Assembly (NCBI GenBank): GCA_021812265.1
Contig: JAKAOI010000186.1
Location: 1-5,436, forward strand
DNA from: Chloroflexota bacterium
GTDB taxonomy: Bacteria > Chloroflexota > Ktedonobacteria > Ktedonobacterales > JACDGC01
Direction of reading: 5' to 3'
DNA: 5,436 nt
Each line of letters begins with the position of its first letter. Position 1 is the stretch's first letter. Both the position numbers and the translations under genes were made by a program. The notes beneath the pieces were generated by a model. That model was not told the DNA's origin. It did no database searches and saw only the letters and a list, made by a program, of their open reading frames with translations. This document shows, in pieces, positions 1 to 5,436 of the stretch.

Positions 1-66
1 TTCCGATCGTTCTATACCATGGAAAAATTATCTCACAGATACAGCAATGTAGCAACAGGGAAGAAG

Positions 67-120
67 CTCGGGGTACGACAGTACGCCGCTTGCGCGATCC
101 CTTCCCCACGTACCCCAGAG
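67..120. repeat. Inverted repeat / hairpin A upstream of the groES locus
   Basis: GGGGTACG (70-77) is exactly complementary to CGTACCCC (109-116). The stem extends outward by CTC (67-69) pairing with GAG (118-120) if A117 is bulged, giving 11 base pairs around a 31-nt loop. It lies in a stretch without a supportable gene, about 180-235 bp before the first ATG of the groES frame. It could be part of a structured leader, a transcript end from a gene to the left, or a dispersed repeat. The sequence alone does not decide between these, and there is no T-run at its foot to make it an intrinsic terminator. Confidence 0.5.
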
Positions 121-126
121 AAGGAA

Positions 127-171
127 GATCTGCTTCTCCTCTATAGCAGAAGCTAGGGGTATCCGCAGATC
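127..171. repeat. Inverted repeat / nested hairpin B upstream of the groES locus
   Basis: GATCTGC (127-133) pairs exactly with GCAGATC (165-171). Inside, CTCCT (136-140) can pair with AGGGG (155-159) with one G-U pair, and TAGC (144-147) can pair with GCTA (152-155) around an AGAA loop, although A155 is shared by the last two options. It sits six bases after hairpin A, so 67-171 is a two-hairpin block. Function is unknown. Confidence 0.45.
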
Positions 172-200
172 GAAGTTTGCGAATATCCGCTGTTTACCAG

Positions 201-213
201 TTTGCGCCGCAAA
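201..213. promoter_or_regulatory. 13-bp palindrome TTTGCG-C-CGCAAA, possible operator
   Basis: TTTGCG (201-206) and CGCAAA (208-213) are perfect inverted arms around C207. A further direct TTTGCG half-site lies at 176-181, 25 bp upstream. A two-fold symmetric site of this size, about 90 bp before the groES-frame ATG, is the shape expected of a dimeric regulator's operator. I do not recognise it as a known regulator's site, so the role is an inference. Confidence 0.3.
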
Positions 214-238
214 GCCGCATATATCTTTCCCGGCCAAA

Positions 239-300
239 TTGCTTAAAGAAAAAAACTCTAACATATCTCTAACAACATTTATACGGTCTTCTAACAAACT
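239..300 (+). promoter_or_regulatory. Presumed promoter region of the groES-groEL operon with phased TCTAACA repeats
   Basis: The AT-rich stretch before the ATG at 301 contains TCTAACA at 257-263, 268-274 and 290-296, spaced 11 and 22 bp apart and therefore on the same face of the helix. Weak promoter-like hexamers are present: TTGCTT at 239-244 with a poor -10 about 17-18 bp on, and TTATAC at 279-284. None is convincing on its own. No CIRCE inverted repeat (TTAGCACTC-N9-GAGTGCTAA) is visible, so HrcA control is not supported by this window. The repeats could be binding sites for another heat-shock or stress regulator. Confidence 0.35.
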
Positions 301-966
301 ATGTGGTATTATCCTAATGGTCCGTTGGAAATACTATCTGACGGCGCAGCCGAATGGCTGATTGAGACTGAATATAAATATGGGTTACGTGGTGTGAAAA
401 CATTGAATTCCGAATTACGAAGTGACGCCGTGCCTGAAGATAGCAATTACAGTACGTGCGATAACTGTGGTGTGGAATTTAACTGGATCCCGTTCACCGC
501 CGGCGGAAAAAAATACTGCTGTTCAGGCTGTTCGCAAGGCGGCCCGTGTTCGTGTGACTATGACATCCCAGTATTTGCCGCTGCGCTGCCCATATTTGAG
601 GAGTTTAATAAGAACATGGCAGCAAAATCATCGAAAACATCCAAATCAGCCTCTGGAGGAGAAGAAATGGCAAATAAAATTAAACCGATAGGTGACCGCG
701 TTGTAGTAAAACCGGCTCCCAAAGAAGAAGTGACCAAGAGCGGTCTTATCATCCCCGACACCGCTAAAGAAAAACCGCAGGAAGGCATTGTTGTTGCTGT
801 CGGCTCTGGCAAGCTGCAGGATAACGGCGAACGCTCTCCCATGGAATTAAAAGTTGGCGATCGGGTTTTGTTTTCTAAATATGGCGGCACAGAGTTTAAG
901 CATGACGGCGATGACCTTTTGGTTATGCGCGAATCTGATATTCTTGCAGTTCTTGCAGGCGAATAA
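301..966 (+). CDS. Cysteine-rich metal-binding-like domain fused in frame to GroES (221 aa)
   Basis: One open frame runs from ATG 301 through the whole of groES without a stop. Residues 1-50 are aromatic and acidic and not recognised. Residues 53-85 hold the pattern C53-x2-C56-x16-C73-C74-x2-C77-x5-C83-x-C85, with a YCCSGC core and GPCSC end. This resembles the arrangement in bacterial SmtA/BmtA-type metallothioneins and small zinc-ribbon proteins, so zinc or other thiophilic metal binding is inferred. Residues 106-122 form a Ser/Lys-rich linker, and residues 123-221 are GroES. An in-frame TAA at 292-294 limits the start to 301 or later. No Shine-Dalgarno sequence precedes ATG 301, so a later start (GTG 394 for example) or leaderless translation is possible. 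Because groES has its own strong ribosome-binding site, this may be a true fusion, a dual-product gene, or two genes whose separating stop was lost by mutation or sequencing error. The open frame is certain; the fused protein is not. Confidence 0.6.
   Translation: MWYYPNGPLEILSDGAAEWLIETEYKYGLRGVKTLNSELRSDAVPEDSNYSTCDNCGVEFNWIPFTAGGKKYCCSGCSQGGPCSCDYDIPVFAAALPIFEEFNKNMAAKSSKTSKSASGGEEMANKIKPIGDRVVVKPAPKEEVTKSGLIIPDTAKEKPQEGIVVAVGSGKLQDNGERSPMELKVGDRVLFSKYGGTEFKHDGDDLLVMRESDILAVLAGE
655..661 (+). promoter_or_regulatory. Strong internal ribosome-binding site for groES
   Basis: GGAGGAG lies 5 nt before ATG 667 and is close to a perfect match to the anti-Shine-Dalgarno sequence. It is read in the long frame as Gly119-Gly120-Glu (then Glu122). 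This site decides that a conventional 99-residue GroES can be started independently of the upstream extension. A second, weaker candidate, GAGGAG at 598-603, lies 12 nt before the in-frame ATG at 616. Confidence 0.85.
667..966 (+). CDS. groES: Co-chaperonin GroES (Hsp10), 99 aa form
   Basis: GroES forms a heptameric lid that caps the GroEL ring and encloses the folding chamber in the cytoplasm. The product begins [16 protein letters not shown], the characteristic GroES start. It continues with the flexible mobile loop around residues 17-35, where SGLIIPD corresponds to the hydrophobic GroEL-contacting segment, then [13 protein letters not shown] and a C-terminal strand ending [11 protein letters not shown]. 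Its length is typical of the family. ATG 667 is chosen because GGAGGAG lies 5 nt upstream and because the family starts here. The frame is continuous with an upstream cysteine-rich extension (see 301-966), so this start is internal to a longer ORF. groEL follows 57 bp downstream in the usual operon order. The identity of the GroES module is not in doubt; only the relative use of the two starts is open. Confidence 0.96.
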   Translation: MANKIKPIGDRVVVKPAPKEEVTKSGLIIPDTAKEKPQEGIVVAVGSGKLQDNGERSPMELKVGDRVLFSKYGGTEFKHDGDDLLVMRESDILAVLAGE

Positions 967-1023
967 ATTTATTTCTAACGCTACATTCACGTTTCTAAAC
1001 GTAAAAGGAGAATCTATCTTCAC
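967..1023 (+). promoter_or_regulatory. groES-groEL intergenic region with 14-bp interrupted palindrome and RBS
   Basis: ACGTTT (989-994) and AAACGT (997-1002) are perfect inverted arms separated by CT. A related TTTCTAACG (972-980) lies 20 bp upstream of TTTCTAAACG (992-1001), so the core occurs twice as a direct repeat. The groEL ribosome-binding site AAGGAG (1005-1010) follows, 13 nt before ATG 1024, a slightly long spacing. The palindrome could be an operator or could tune translation. No T-run follows, so it is not a terminator. Confidence 0.4.
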
Positions 1024-2652
1024 ATGGCTAAGCAAATTGTTTTCGACGAGACGGCTCGTCGCAAGCTGAAAACAGGTATAGATGTTTTGGCCCAAGCTGT
1101 TAAAACAACATTAGGCCCCAAAGGCCGCAACATTGCGCTGGATAAAAAATTTGGCGCGCCGACTGTAACCCACGACGGCGTTACCATTGCGAAAGAGATT
1201 TCTTTGGAAGATCCGTTTGAAAATATGGGCGCGCAGTTGTTGAAAGAAGCCGCCGTAAAAACAAACGATGTCGCCGGCGATGGCACCACTACCGCAACTG
1301 TTTTAGCTCAAGCTATTGTTAATGAAGGCTTGCGCAACCTCGCCGCCGGCGCCAACCCCATGCAGCTGCGCCAAGGAATTGAGCGCGGTGTGGAAGCCGT
1401 TGTGGAATATATTCGCGCATTGGCTATTCCGGTTGAAAGCAAAAAAGAAATTGCGCAAATTGCTACCGTTTCCGCCGCTGATGAAATGATTGGCAACCTG
1501 ATTGCCGATGTTATGGACCATGTTGGGAAAGATGGCGTTATCACCGTAGAAGAATCCCGCGGCGTAAACTTTGAAACAGAATATGTTGAAGGTATGCAGA
1601 TTGATAAAGGCTATAGTTCTGCGTATTTTGTCACCAACACCGACCGCATGGAAGCCGTTATTGAAGATTGCCACGTTCTGATTACCGACAAGAAAATCAG
1701 CGCGGTAAACGATATTCTGCCGATTTTGGAGAAAATTACCCAAAGCGGCCAGCGCAATATCGTCATTGTTGCAGAAGATGTTGACGGCGAAGCGCTTGCT
1801 ACCTTAGTTGTAAATAAAATGCGTGGCATGCTGAATGTGCTGGCTGTTAAAGCCCCCGGCTTTGGCGATCGCCGCAAAGAAATGCTTCGCGATTTGGCAA
1901 TCTTAACCGGCGGACAGGTTATCAGCGAAGAACTTGGCCGACGCTTGGAAAATGTTACTTTGGCCGATCTCGGCGAAGCTCGCCGCGTTATTGCCCGCAA
2001 AGATGACACCACATTTGTTGAAGGCAAAGGCGATCAGTCCGAAATTCAGGCGCGCATCAAGCAGATCCGCGCACAGATTGATGAAACCACCAGCGACTAT
2101 GACCGCGAAAAATTGCAGGAACGCCTTGCGAAACTTTCCGGCGGCGTAGGAATTATTAAAGTCGGCGCCGGCACCGAAGTTGAGCTGAAATTCCGCAAAA
2201 CACGTGTGGAAGACGCTTTGTCTTCAACTCGCTCTGCTGTAGAGGAAGGGTATGTTCCGGGCGGCACTGTTGCCCTGTTGAACGCCACTGAAGCGCTGGA
2301 TAAATTAAATCTTACCGGCGATTCTTCAACCGGTGTTGCGATTTTGCGCCGCGCCTTGGAAGAGCCAATGCGCCAAATTGCTGTAAACGCCGGATTGGAT
2401 GGCGCTGTGATTGTGGAAGCCGTTCGCCGCGCGCAGCGCGAAAAAGCCGGCAACAAAAAAATCGGCTTTAATGTCATTACCGGCAAAACCGAAGATATGG
2501 TTGCCGCCGGCATTATTGACGCCGCGAAAGTACAGCGCTTTGCGTTACAGAACGCCGCCAGTATTGCGACAATGATTTTGACCACTGAAGCTTTGGTAAC
2601 TGATATTCCCGAAAAGGAAAAACCGGCTCCGGCTCCAATGCCCGAATATTAA
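1024..2652 (+). CDS. groEL: Chaperonin GroEL (Hsp60), 542 aa
   Basis: GroEL is the ATP-driven double-ring chaperonin that folds cytoplasmic proteins with GroES. The protein is complete and collinear with the family. It has the equatorial start with TLGPKGRN near residue 30, the nucleotide-binding GDGTTT at 85-90, and an apical domain at about 190-375 including [13 protein letters not shown] at 276-288. The intermediate-domain RVEDAL at 394-399 carries the ATP-hydrolysis aspartate (D397), followed by VPGGT at 411-415, where many members have a third glycine. The single cysteine is C216. The C-terminus ends in a Pro/Ala-rich tail ([10 protein letters not shown]) rather than the Gly-Gly-Met repeats of Escherichia coli GroEL, so the chamber floor tail differs; loss of GGM tails is known in other lineages. 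ATG 1024 is supported by AAGGAG upstream and by the family start MAKQIVFDE. It lies 57 bp after groES and is probably cotranscribed with it. Transcription should end at the terminator at 2671-2708. Confidence 0.98.
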   Translation: MAKQIVFDETARRKLKTGIDVLAQAVKTTLGPKGRNIALDKKFGAPTVTHDGVTIAKEISLEDPFENMGAQLLKEAAVKTNDVAGDGTTTATVLAQAIVNEGLRNLAAGANPMQLRQGIERGVEAVVEYIRALAIPVESKKEIAQIATVSAADEMIGNLIADVMDHVGKDGVITVEESRGVNFETEYVEGMQIDKGYSSAYFVTNTDRMEAVIEDCHVLITDKKISAVNDILPILEKITQSGQRNIVIVAEDVDGEALATLVVNKMRGMLNVLAVKAPGFGDRRKEMLRDLAILTGGQVISEELGRRLENVTLADLGEARRVIARKDDTTFVEGKGDQSEIQARIKQIRAQIDETTSDYDREKLQERLAKLSGGVGIIKVGAGTEVELKFRKTRVEDALSSTRSAVEEGYVPGGTVALLNATEALDKLNLTGDSSTGVAILRRALEEPMRQIAVNAGLDGAVIVEAVRRAQREKAGNKKIGFNVITGKTEDMVAAGIIDAAKVQRFALQNAASIATMILTTEALVTDIPEKEKPAPAPMPEY

Positions 2653-2670
2653 TCGCTGTTTTTTTCAGCC

Positions 2671-2708
2671 AGACCGAAGGAAGCAATATTTCCTTCGGTC
2701 TTTTTTTT
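2671..2708 (+). terminator. Rho-independent terminator of the groES-groEL operon
   Basis: GACCGAAGGAA (2672-2682) pairs perfectly with TTCCTTCGGTC (2690-2700) around a 7-nt loop, and A2671 can add a pair with T2701. The stem is followed directly by eight T residues (2701-2708). It starts 19 bp after the groEL stop. This is a textbook intrinsic terminator and separates the chaperonin operon from the downstream PBP gene. Confidence 0.95.
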
Positions 2709-2770
2709 GTCGTTTCTCTGCGGATCTTTTATGCAGCAAGAAATGAAATTGGTTCGCAGCCGCTTTTAAC

Positions 2771-2852
2771 CCAAAATATTTTTGGCCTTTTGTATACTGG
2801 TAAAGGGGATATTTATCGTTGTTTATATAGCTTTGGCTTTGGGAATTGGAAG
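2771..2852 (+). promoter_or_regulatory. Presumed promoter region and RBS of the PBP gene
   Basis: TATACT at 2793-2798 matches five of six positions of a sigma-70 -10 box, but no good -35 lies 16-18 bp upstream. A small perfect inverted repeat, CCAAAA-TAT-TTTTGG (2771-2785), covers the expected -35 area and could be an operator that makes up for the weak -35. Because an intrinsic terminator ends the groEL transcript upstream, a promoter is needed in this gap. GGAAG at 2848-2852 is a plausible ribosome-binding site 6 nt before ATG 2859. The evidence is modest. Confidence 0.35.
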
Positions 2853-2858
2853 TGTGTT

Positions 2859-5264
2859 ATGTCAGATTCTTCTTTACATCATGGATGGAATACCGGTTTT
2901 CCGTCTCGGAAAAATGCCGCCAATTATAAACAGTGGTTTGCCCGCCGCCGCAGGTATATTGTTTTTCGCATGCGAATGCGCAATTATCAAATAAAAGAAA
3001 AAGCTGTTTTGCGCCGTAATACCTTGATGGCGCTGCTTTCGGTATGTGTTGCCGCCGTTGTTATTTTTATTGCCGCGGGCGCAGAATACTCCATTGTGTA
3101 CTTTCAACAGCAGCAAATTGCTTTGGAAAGCATATACGCGCAATCTACCGGAACCGATAGTATTAGAATGTATGATATGCATGGCCAACTGATCTATCAG
3201 TCGGATATATATGGCGTAAAACATAGTGTGTGCTACTACCAGATGCCGCAAATTCTGCAACAAGCTACCGTGGCAATTGAAGACCGAACATTTTGGACGA
3301 ATCCCGGAATAGATATACACAGAATTATGGGCGCTCTTGCCGCAGATGAACAATCCGGCTCTATCGTTCAAGGCGCCAGCACAATCACTCAGCAGCTGCT
3401 GAAAAATACTATTTTGAACTCCCAAATTACCTATAGCCGTAAAATGCAGGAAGCAATTCTGGCTGTCGGCTTAACTGAAACCGGCTTATATTCCAAACAA
3501 CAGATTATGGAGATGTATTTAAATACCATCCCCTATGGCCCCGATATTTATGGAATCGACGCCGCCGCGCATGAATATTTTAATTATACCGACGCGCAAG
3601 GTGTGAATACTGATTGCTCTACACAATCCAACGCCGGCGGGCTGACCGCTTCGCAGCATTTAAATCTTGCGCAGGCTTCGTTTTTAGCCGGCATACCCGA
3701 TAATCCCAATATCTATAATCCTCTGACAGCAAATGGTTTGCAAAACACGTTAGCGCGGCAGAAATTGGTGCTTCAGGGAATGATTCAGATGGGGTATATT
3801 ACTGTTGCGCAGGCAATTGCCGCAGAACAAGAATCTGCCGGCGCGCACTTTCTTTCGCCGGCGTCTCCTGCGCTGGATCTTGCTCCGAATTTTGTTGACT
3901 ATGCGCTGCAGCAGCTGGCGGAAATGATTGGCAGCGGCCAAATTAATATATCTCGCTCGGGTCTTTCGGTGTATACGACGCTGGATTTGCCGCTGCAGCA
4001 AAAAACACAGCAATATATGTATCAGCATTTGTTTGGCAATGATATGGATGACTATGGCGGCTATATTCGCAATGATAACGCAACGGATTCTGCCGCGGTG
4101 CTCATTCAACAAAGCACCGGAGATTTGCGTGTTTTGCTGGGCAGCTGGAATTTTAACGCGACAAAAACTCCGTTTGGCGCGCCGGTTGCCGGGCAGTTTG
4201 ATGTGGCTACGCAGGGATTTCGGCAAATCGGTTCAACCTTTAAGCCGATGATGTATACCACCGCGTTTGAAATGGGCTGGTATCCTTCGATGCCGATCTC
4301 TGATTTGCCGACCATTTTCCCTAATGTTGGGAAATCTGGTATCTATAACTATCAACAAGACGGTGTGTATAAGCCGTTAGACGCATATCGCGGTGTGTTT
4401 GCGGGAGATATTTATGTGCGTGAAGCGTTGCAGCACTCTTTAGATATACCTGCGGTAAAAACTCTGTCGTTTGTGGGTGTAGATAATATGCTGTCGGCGC
4501 TGGCGCGGTTTGGCATAACACAATATAAGGGTACGCCGGGGCTTTCTATGGCGTTGGGGGCGCTGGAAATGCGTCCGATAGATGTGGCGCATGCATATAC
4601 CGTTATTGCCAACTATGGGCGTGATATTCCAATTAACGCCATTCAAAGCATCAGCGACTCGCAAGGCAACTCCATTTATAATTACACTCCTCCGCAGGGC
4701 ACGCAAGTTTTTGAGCCGCAGGCAGCCTTTTTAACCACTACAGTTATCACCGATAATAAAACTCGCGCCGCCGCTTTTGGAATATGCAGCCCATTGCGGC
4801 TGTATACCGCAACACAGGCGCAGTGTCAATATCAAAATAATCCCGGCATCGACTATCCGGCGGCGGCAAAAACCGGCACTACTGATAACCTGACAAACGA
4901 CTGGGGCGCCGGATTTACAACACAGTATACCGGTGTTGTATGGGTGGGGAACAGCAATGAAGCCGATGGTATGTATCATATTGACGGTATCACCGGGGCA
5001 GCGCCGATTTGGCAGAAAATGATGCTTGCCTCGCTGGGTTGCGAATTTCCCGGCACAGGAAGCTCTGTGGGTTGTTCGGCGCCGCAGCATTTCCCAATTC
5101 CTCCCGGAATTATACAGACTACTGCTACTCAGAACGGGCGCACATCCACCGATTGGTACGCAACCGTAAATGCGCCGCAAGATACACATATTGGCAACGC
5201 CGGAAGTATGCCGTGCATTATTCCTAATTATCAGGATGACGCCAACGCATTTAGTTTTTGCTGA
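2859..5264 (+). CDS. Class A penicillin-binding protein: GT51 glycosyltransferase plus transpeptidase (801 aa)
   Basis: This bifunctional enzyme polymerises lipid II into glycan strands and cross-links the stem peptides outside the membrane. In order it has a basic cytoplasmic tail (1-54), a single membrane anchor at about 55-77, and a GT51 domain with EDRTFWTNPG at 141-150 (catalytic Glu141), GASTITQQLLKN at 172-183 and RKMQEA at 194-199. The transpeptidase domain follows with STFK at 459-462 (nucleophile Ser459) and KTGT at 671-674. The second motif, normally SxN, reads S527-L-D529. The GT51 position usually His in EDxxFxxHxG is Asn148. An insertion of roughly 20-25 residues with Cys253 follows EYFNYTD at about 243-265. 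Eight cysteines lie outside the membrane, the last being the C-terminal residue. ATG 2859 is preferred over TTG 2790 because GGAAG precedes it at good spacing and the extra 23 residues look non-coding. The family is clear; the choice among PBP1a-like names is not, so no symbol is given. Confidence 0.95.
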   Translation: MSDSSLHHGWNTGFPSRKNAANYKQWFARRRRYIVFRMRMRNYQIKEKAVLRRNTLMALLSVCVAAVVIFIAAGAEYSIVYFQQQQIALESIYAQSTGTDSIRMYDMHGQLIYQSDIYGVKHSVCYYQMPQILQQATVAIEDRTFWTNPGIDIHRIMGALAADEQSGSIVQGASTITQQLLKNTILNSQITYSRKMQEAILAVGLTETGLYSKQQIMEMYLNTIPYGPDIYGIDAAAHEYFNYTDAQGVNTDCSTQSNAGGLTASQHLNLAQASFLAGIPDNPNIYNPLTANGLQNTLARQKLVLQGMIQMGYITVAQAIAAEQESAGAHFLSPASPALDLAPNFVDYALQQLAEMIGSGQINISRSGLSVYTTLDLPLQQKTQQYMYQHLFGNDMDDYGGYIRNDNATDSAAVLIQQSTGDLRVLLGSWNFNATKTPFGAPVAGQFDVATQGFRQIGSTFKPMMYTTAFEMGWYPSMPISDLPTIFPNVGKSGIYNYQQDGVYKPLDAYRGVFAGDIYVREALQHSLDIPAVKTLSFVGVDNMLSALARFGITQYKGTPGLSMALGALEMRPIDVAHAYTVIANYGRDIPINAIQSISDSQGNSIYNYTPPQGTQVFEPQAAFLTTTVITDNKTRAAAFGICSPLRLYTATQAQCQYQNNPGIDYPAAAKTGTTDNLTNDWGAGFTTQYTGVVWVGNSNEADGMYHIDGITGAAPIWQKMMLASLGCEFPGTGSSVGCSAPQHFPIPPGIIQTTATQNGRTSTDWYATVNAPQDTHIGNAGSMPCIIPNYQDDANAFSFC

Positions 5265-5265
5265 A

Positions 5266-5374
5266 AGACCTGAGCGTAAGCAAAGAATAAGGCAGAGGCG
5301 CAGGAGGCAACAGGCCTCCTGACGGGGCTTGGGGTGTCCCCAAACTCTCCTTATTCCTTTTTATGTTCAGGTCT
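5266..5374. repeat. Forked palindromic element: long imperfect stem with two apical hairpins
   Basis: The outer arms AGACCTGA (5266-5273) and TCAGGTCT (5367-5374) are exact complements. Pairing continues through 5274-5279 with 5361-5366 (two G-U pairs). After a GC bulge it resumes with AAA (5282-5284) and TTT (5358-5360), GAATAAGG (5285-5292) and CCTTATTC (5349-5356), and AGAG (5294-5297) and CTCT (5345-5348). Single C bulges sit at 5293 and 5357. Two perfect hairpins fill the top: CAGGAGGC/GCCTCCTG (5301-5308, 5314-5321, 5-nt loop) and TTGGGG/CCCCAA (5329-5334, 5338-5343, 3-nt loop). The element begins one base after the PBP stop codon. It could be a structured RNA, a dispersed palindromic repeat or MITE-like element, or an unusual transcript end. 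No target-site duplication was evident. Confidence 0.6.
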
Positions 5375-5436
5375 ATAACGAACACCGGATAGCGGCGAGT
5401 TAAATAGTAGTGACAATTTGGCGGGCGTCTTCGCGC

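Noticed and set aside
19..156. 45-residue + strand open frame beginning MEKLSHRYSN
   Set aside because: No ribosome-binding site, no recognisable domain, and it crosses hairpin A and most of hairpin B.
28..297. 89-residue open frame on the minus strand, divergent from the groES frame
   Set aside because: It starts with TTG without a ribosome-binding site, matches no family I know, and runs across the inverted repeats and the presumed groES promoter. The other strand is also partly open here, so openness is weak evidence.
1..300. CIRCE/HrcA operator or CRISPR repeats upstream of groES
   Set aside because: Searched by eye for TTAGCACTC/GAGTGCTAA and for regularly spaced long repeats; neither is present.
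1864..1873. GGCGATCGCC, resembling the cyanobacterial HIP1 octamer
   Set aside because: A single copy within groEL, explained by the conserved GDRR codons; no repetition elsewhere in the window.
2734..2772. 12-codon mini-ORF (MQQEMKLVRSRF) after the groEL terminator
   Set aside because: Too short, no ribosome-binding site, no leader-peptide features; chance occurrence.
2790..2858. Extended PBP start at TTG 2790
   Set aside because: The 23 extra residues precede a better ATG (2859) that has GGAAG at a 6-nt spacing, and they overlap the likely promoter.
2782..2994. 70-residue hydrophobic + strand frame overlapping the PBP start
   Set aside because: TTG start without a ribosome-binding site, lying in the alternate frame of the PBP N-terminus; the hydrophobicity is a frame-shadow effect.
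5266..5374. Integron attC site, considered because of the long stem with extrahelical bases
   Set aside because: No RYYYAAC and GTTRRRY core sites at the ends, and no integron integrase or cassette array in the window.
5301..5374. Ordinary rho-independent terminator for the PBP gene
   Set aside because: The CCTTTTT tract lies inside the long stem rather than after it, and the double-hairpin layout is not that of a simple terminator, though it might still stop transcription.
5400..5435. Possible 3' end of a convergent minus-strand gene (ending ...REDARQIVTTI, stop at 5400-5402)
   Set aside because: Only 11 codons are visible before the window edge and all three minus frames are open there, so the coding frame cannot be chosen. 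Plausible but not supportable.

Overview
The window carries a chaperonin operon (groES, groEL) followed by a gene for a bifunctional class A penicillin-binding protein, all on the + strand. The GroEL sequence style, the class A PBP motifs and the groES-groEL order suggest a bacterium, most likely Chloroflexota or a near relative. This assignment rests on remembered family resemblance only. Base composition looks moderate, with many GCC/GGC codons beside AT-rich intergenic stretches.

Layout. Positions 1-300 hold no gene I can support. They contain two adjacent inverted-repeat structures (67-120 and 127-171), a 13-bp palindrome (201-213) and three TCTAACA motifs spaced 11 and 22 bp apart just before the first ATG. 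Positions 301-966 are one uninterrupted reading frame. Its last 99 codons (667-966) are a normal GroES. Its first 122 codons encode an unrelated extension with seven cysteines in a compact metal-binding pattern, then a Ser/Lys-rich linker. A near-perfect ribosome-binding site lies in frame within the linker (read as Gly-Gly-Glu-Glu), so the locus may make both an extended and a conventional GroES. After a 57-bp gap with a 14-bp interrupted palindrome comes a complete groEL (1024-2652), closed by a strong intrinsic terminator (2671-2708). A separate unit follows: a class A PBP (2859-5264) with GT51 glycosyltransferase and transpeptidase domains, eight predicted extracytoplasmic cysteines and a changed SxN motif (SLD). 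Directly after its stop codon lies an approximately 109-nt element (5266-5374) that can fold into a long imperfect stem topped by two perfect hairpins.

GroES and GroEL act together in cytoplasmic protein folding. The PBP polymerises and cross-links peptidoglycan outside the membrane and is functionally separate. The most unusual points are the cysteine-rich extension fused in frame to GroES with an internal start, and the forked palindromic element after the PBP gene. No CIRCE operator (HrcA site) was found upstream of groES in this window.
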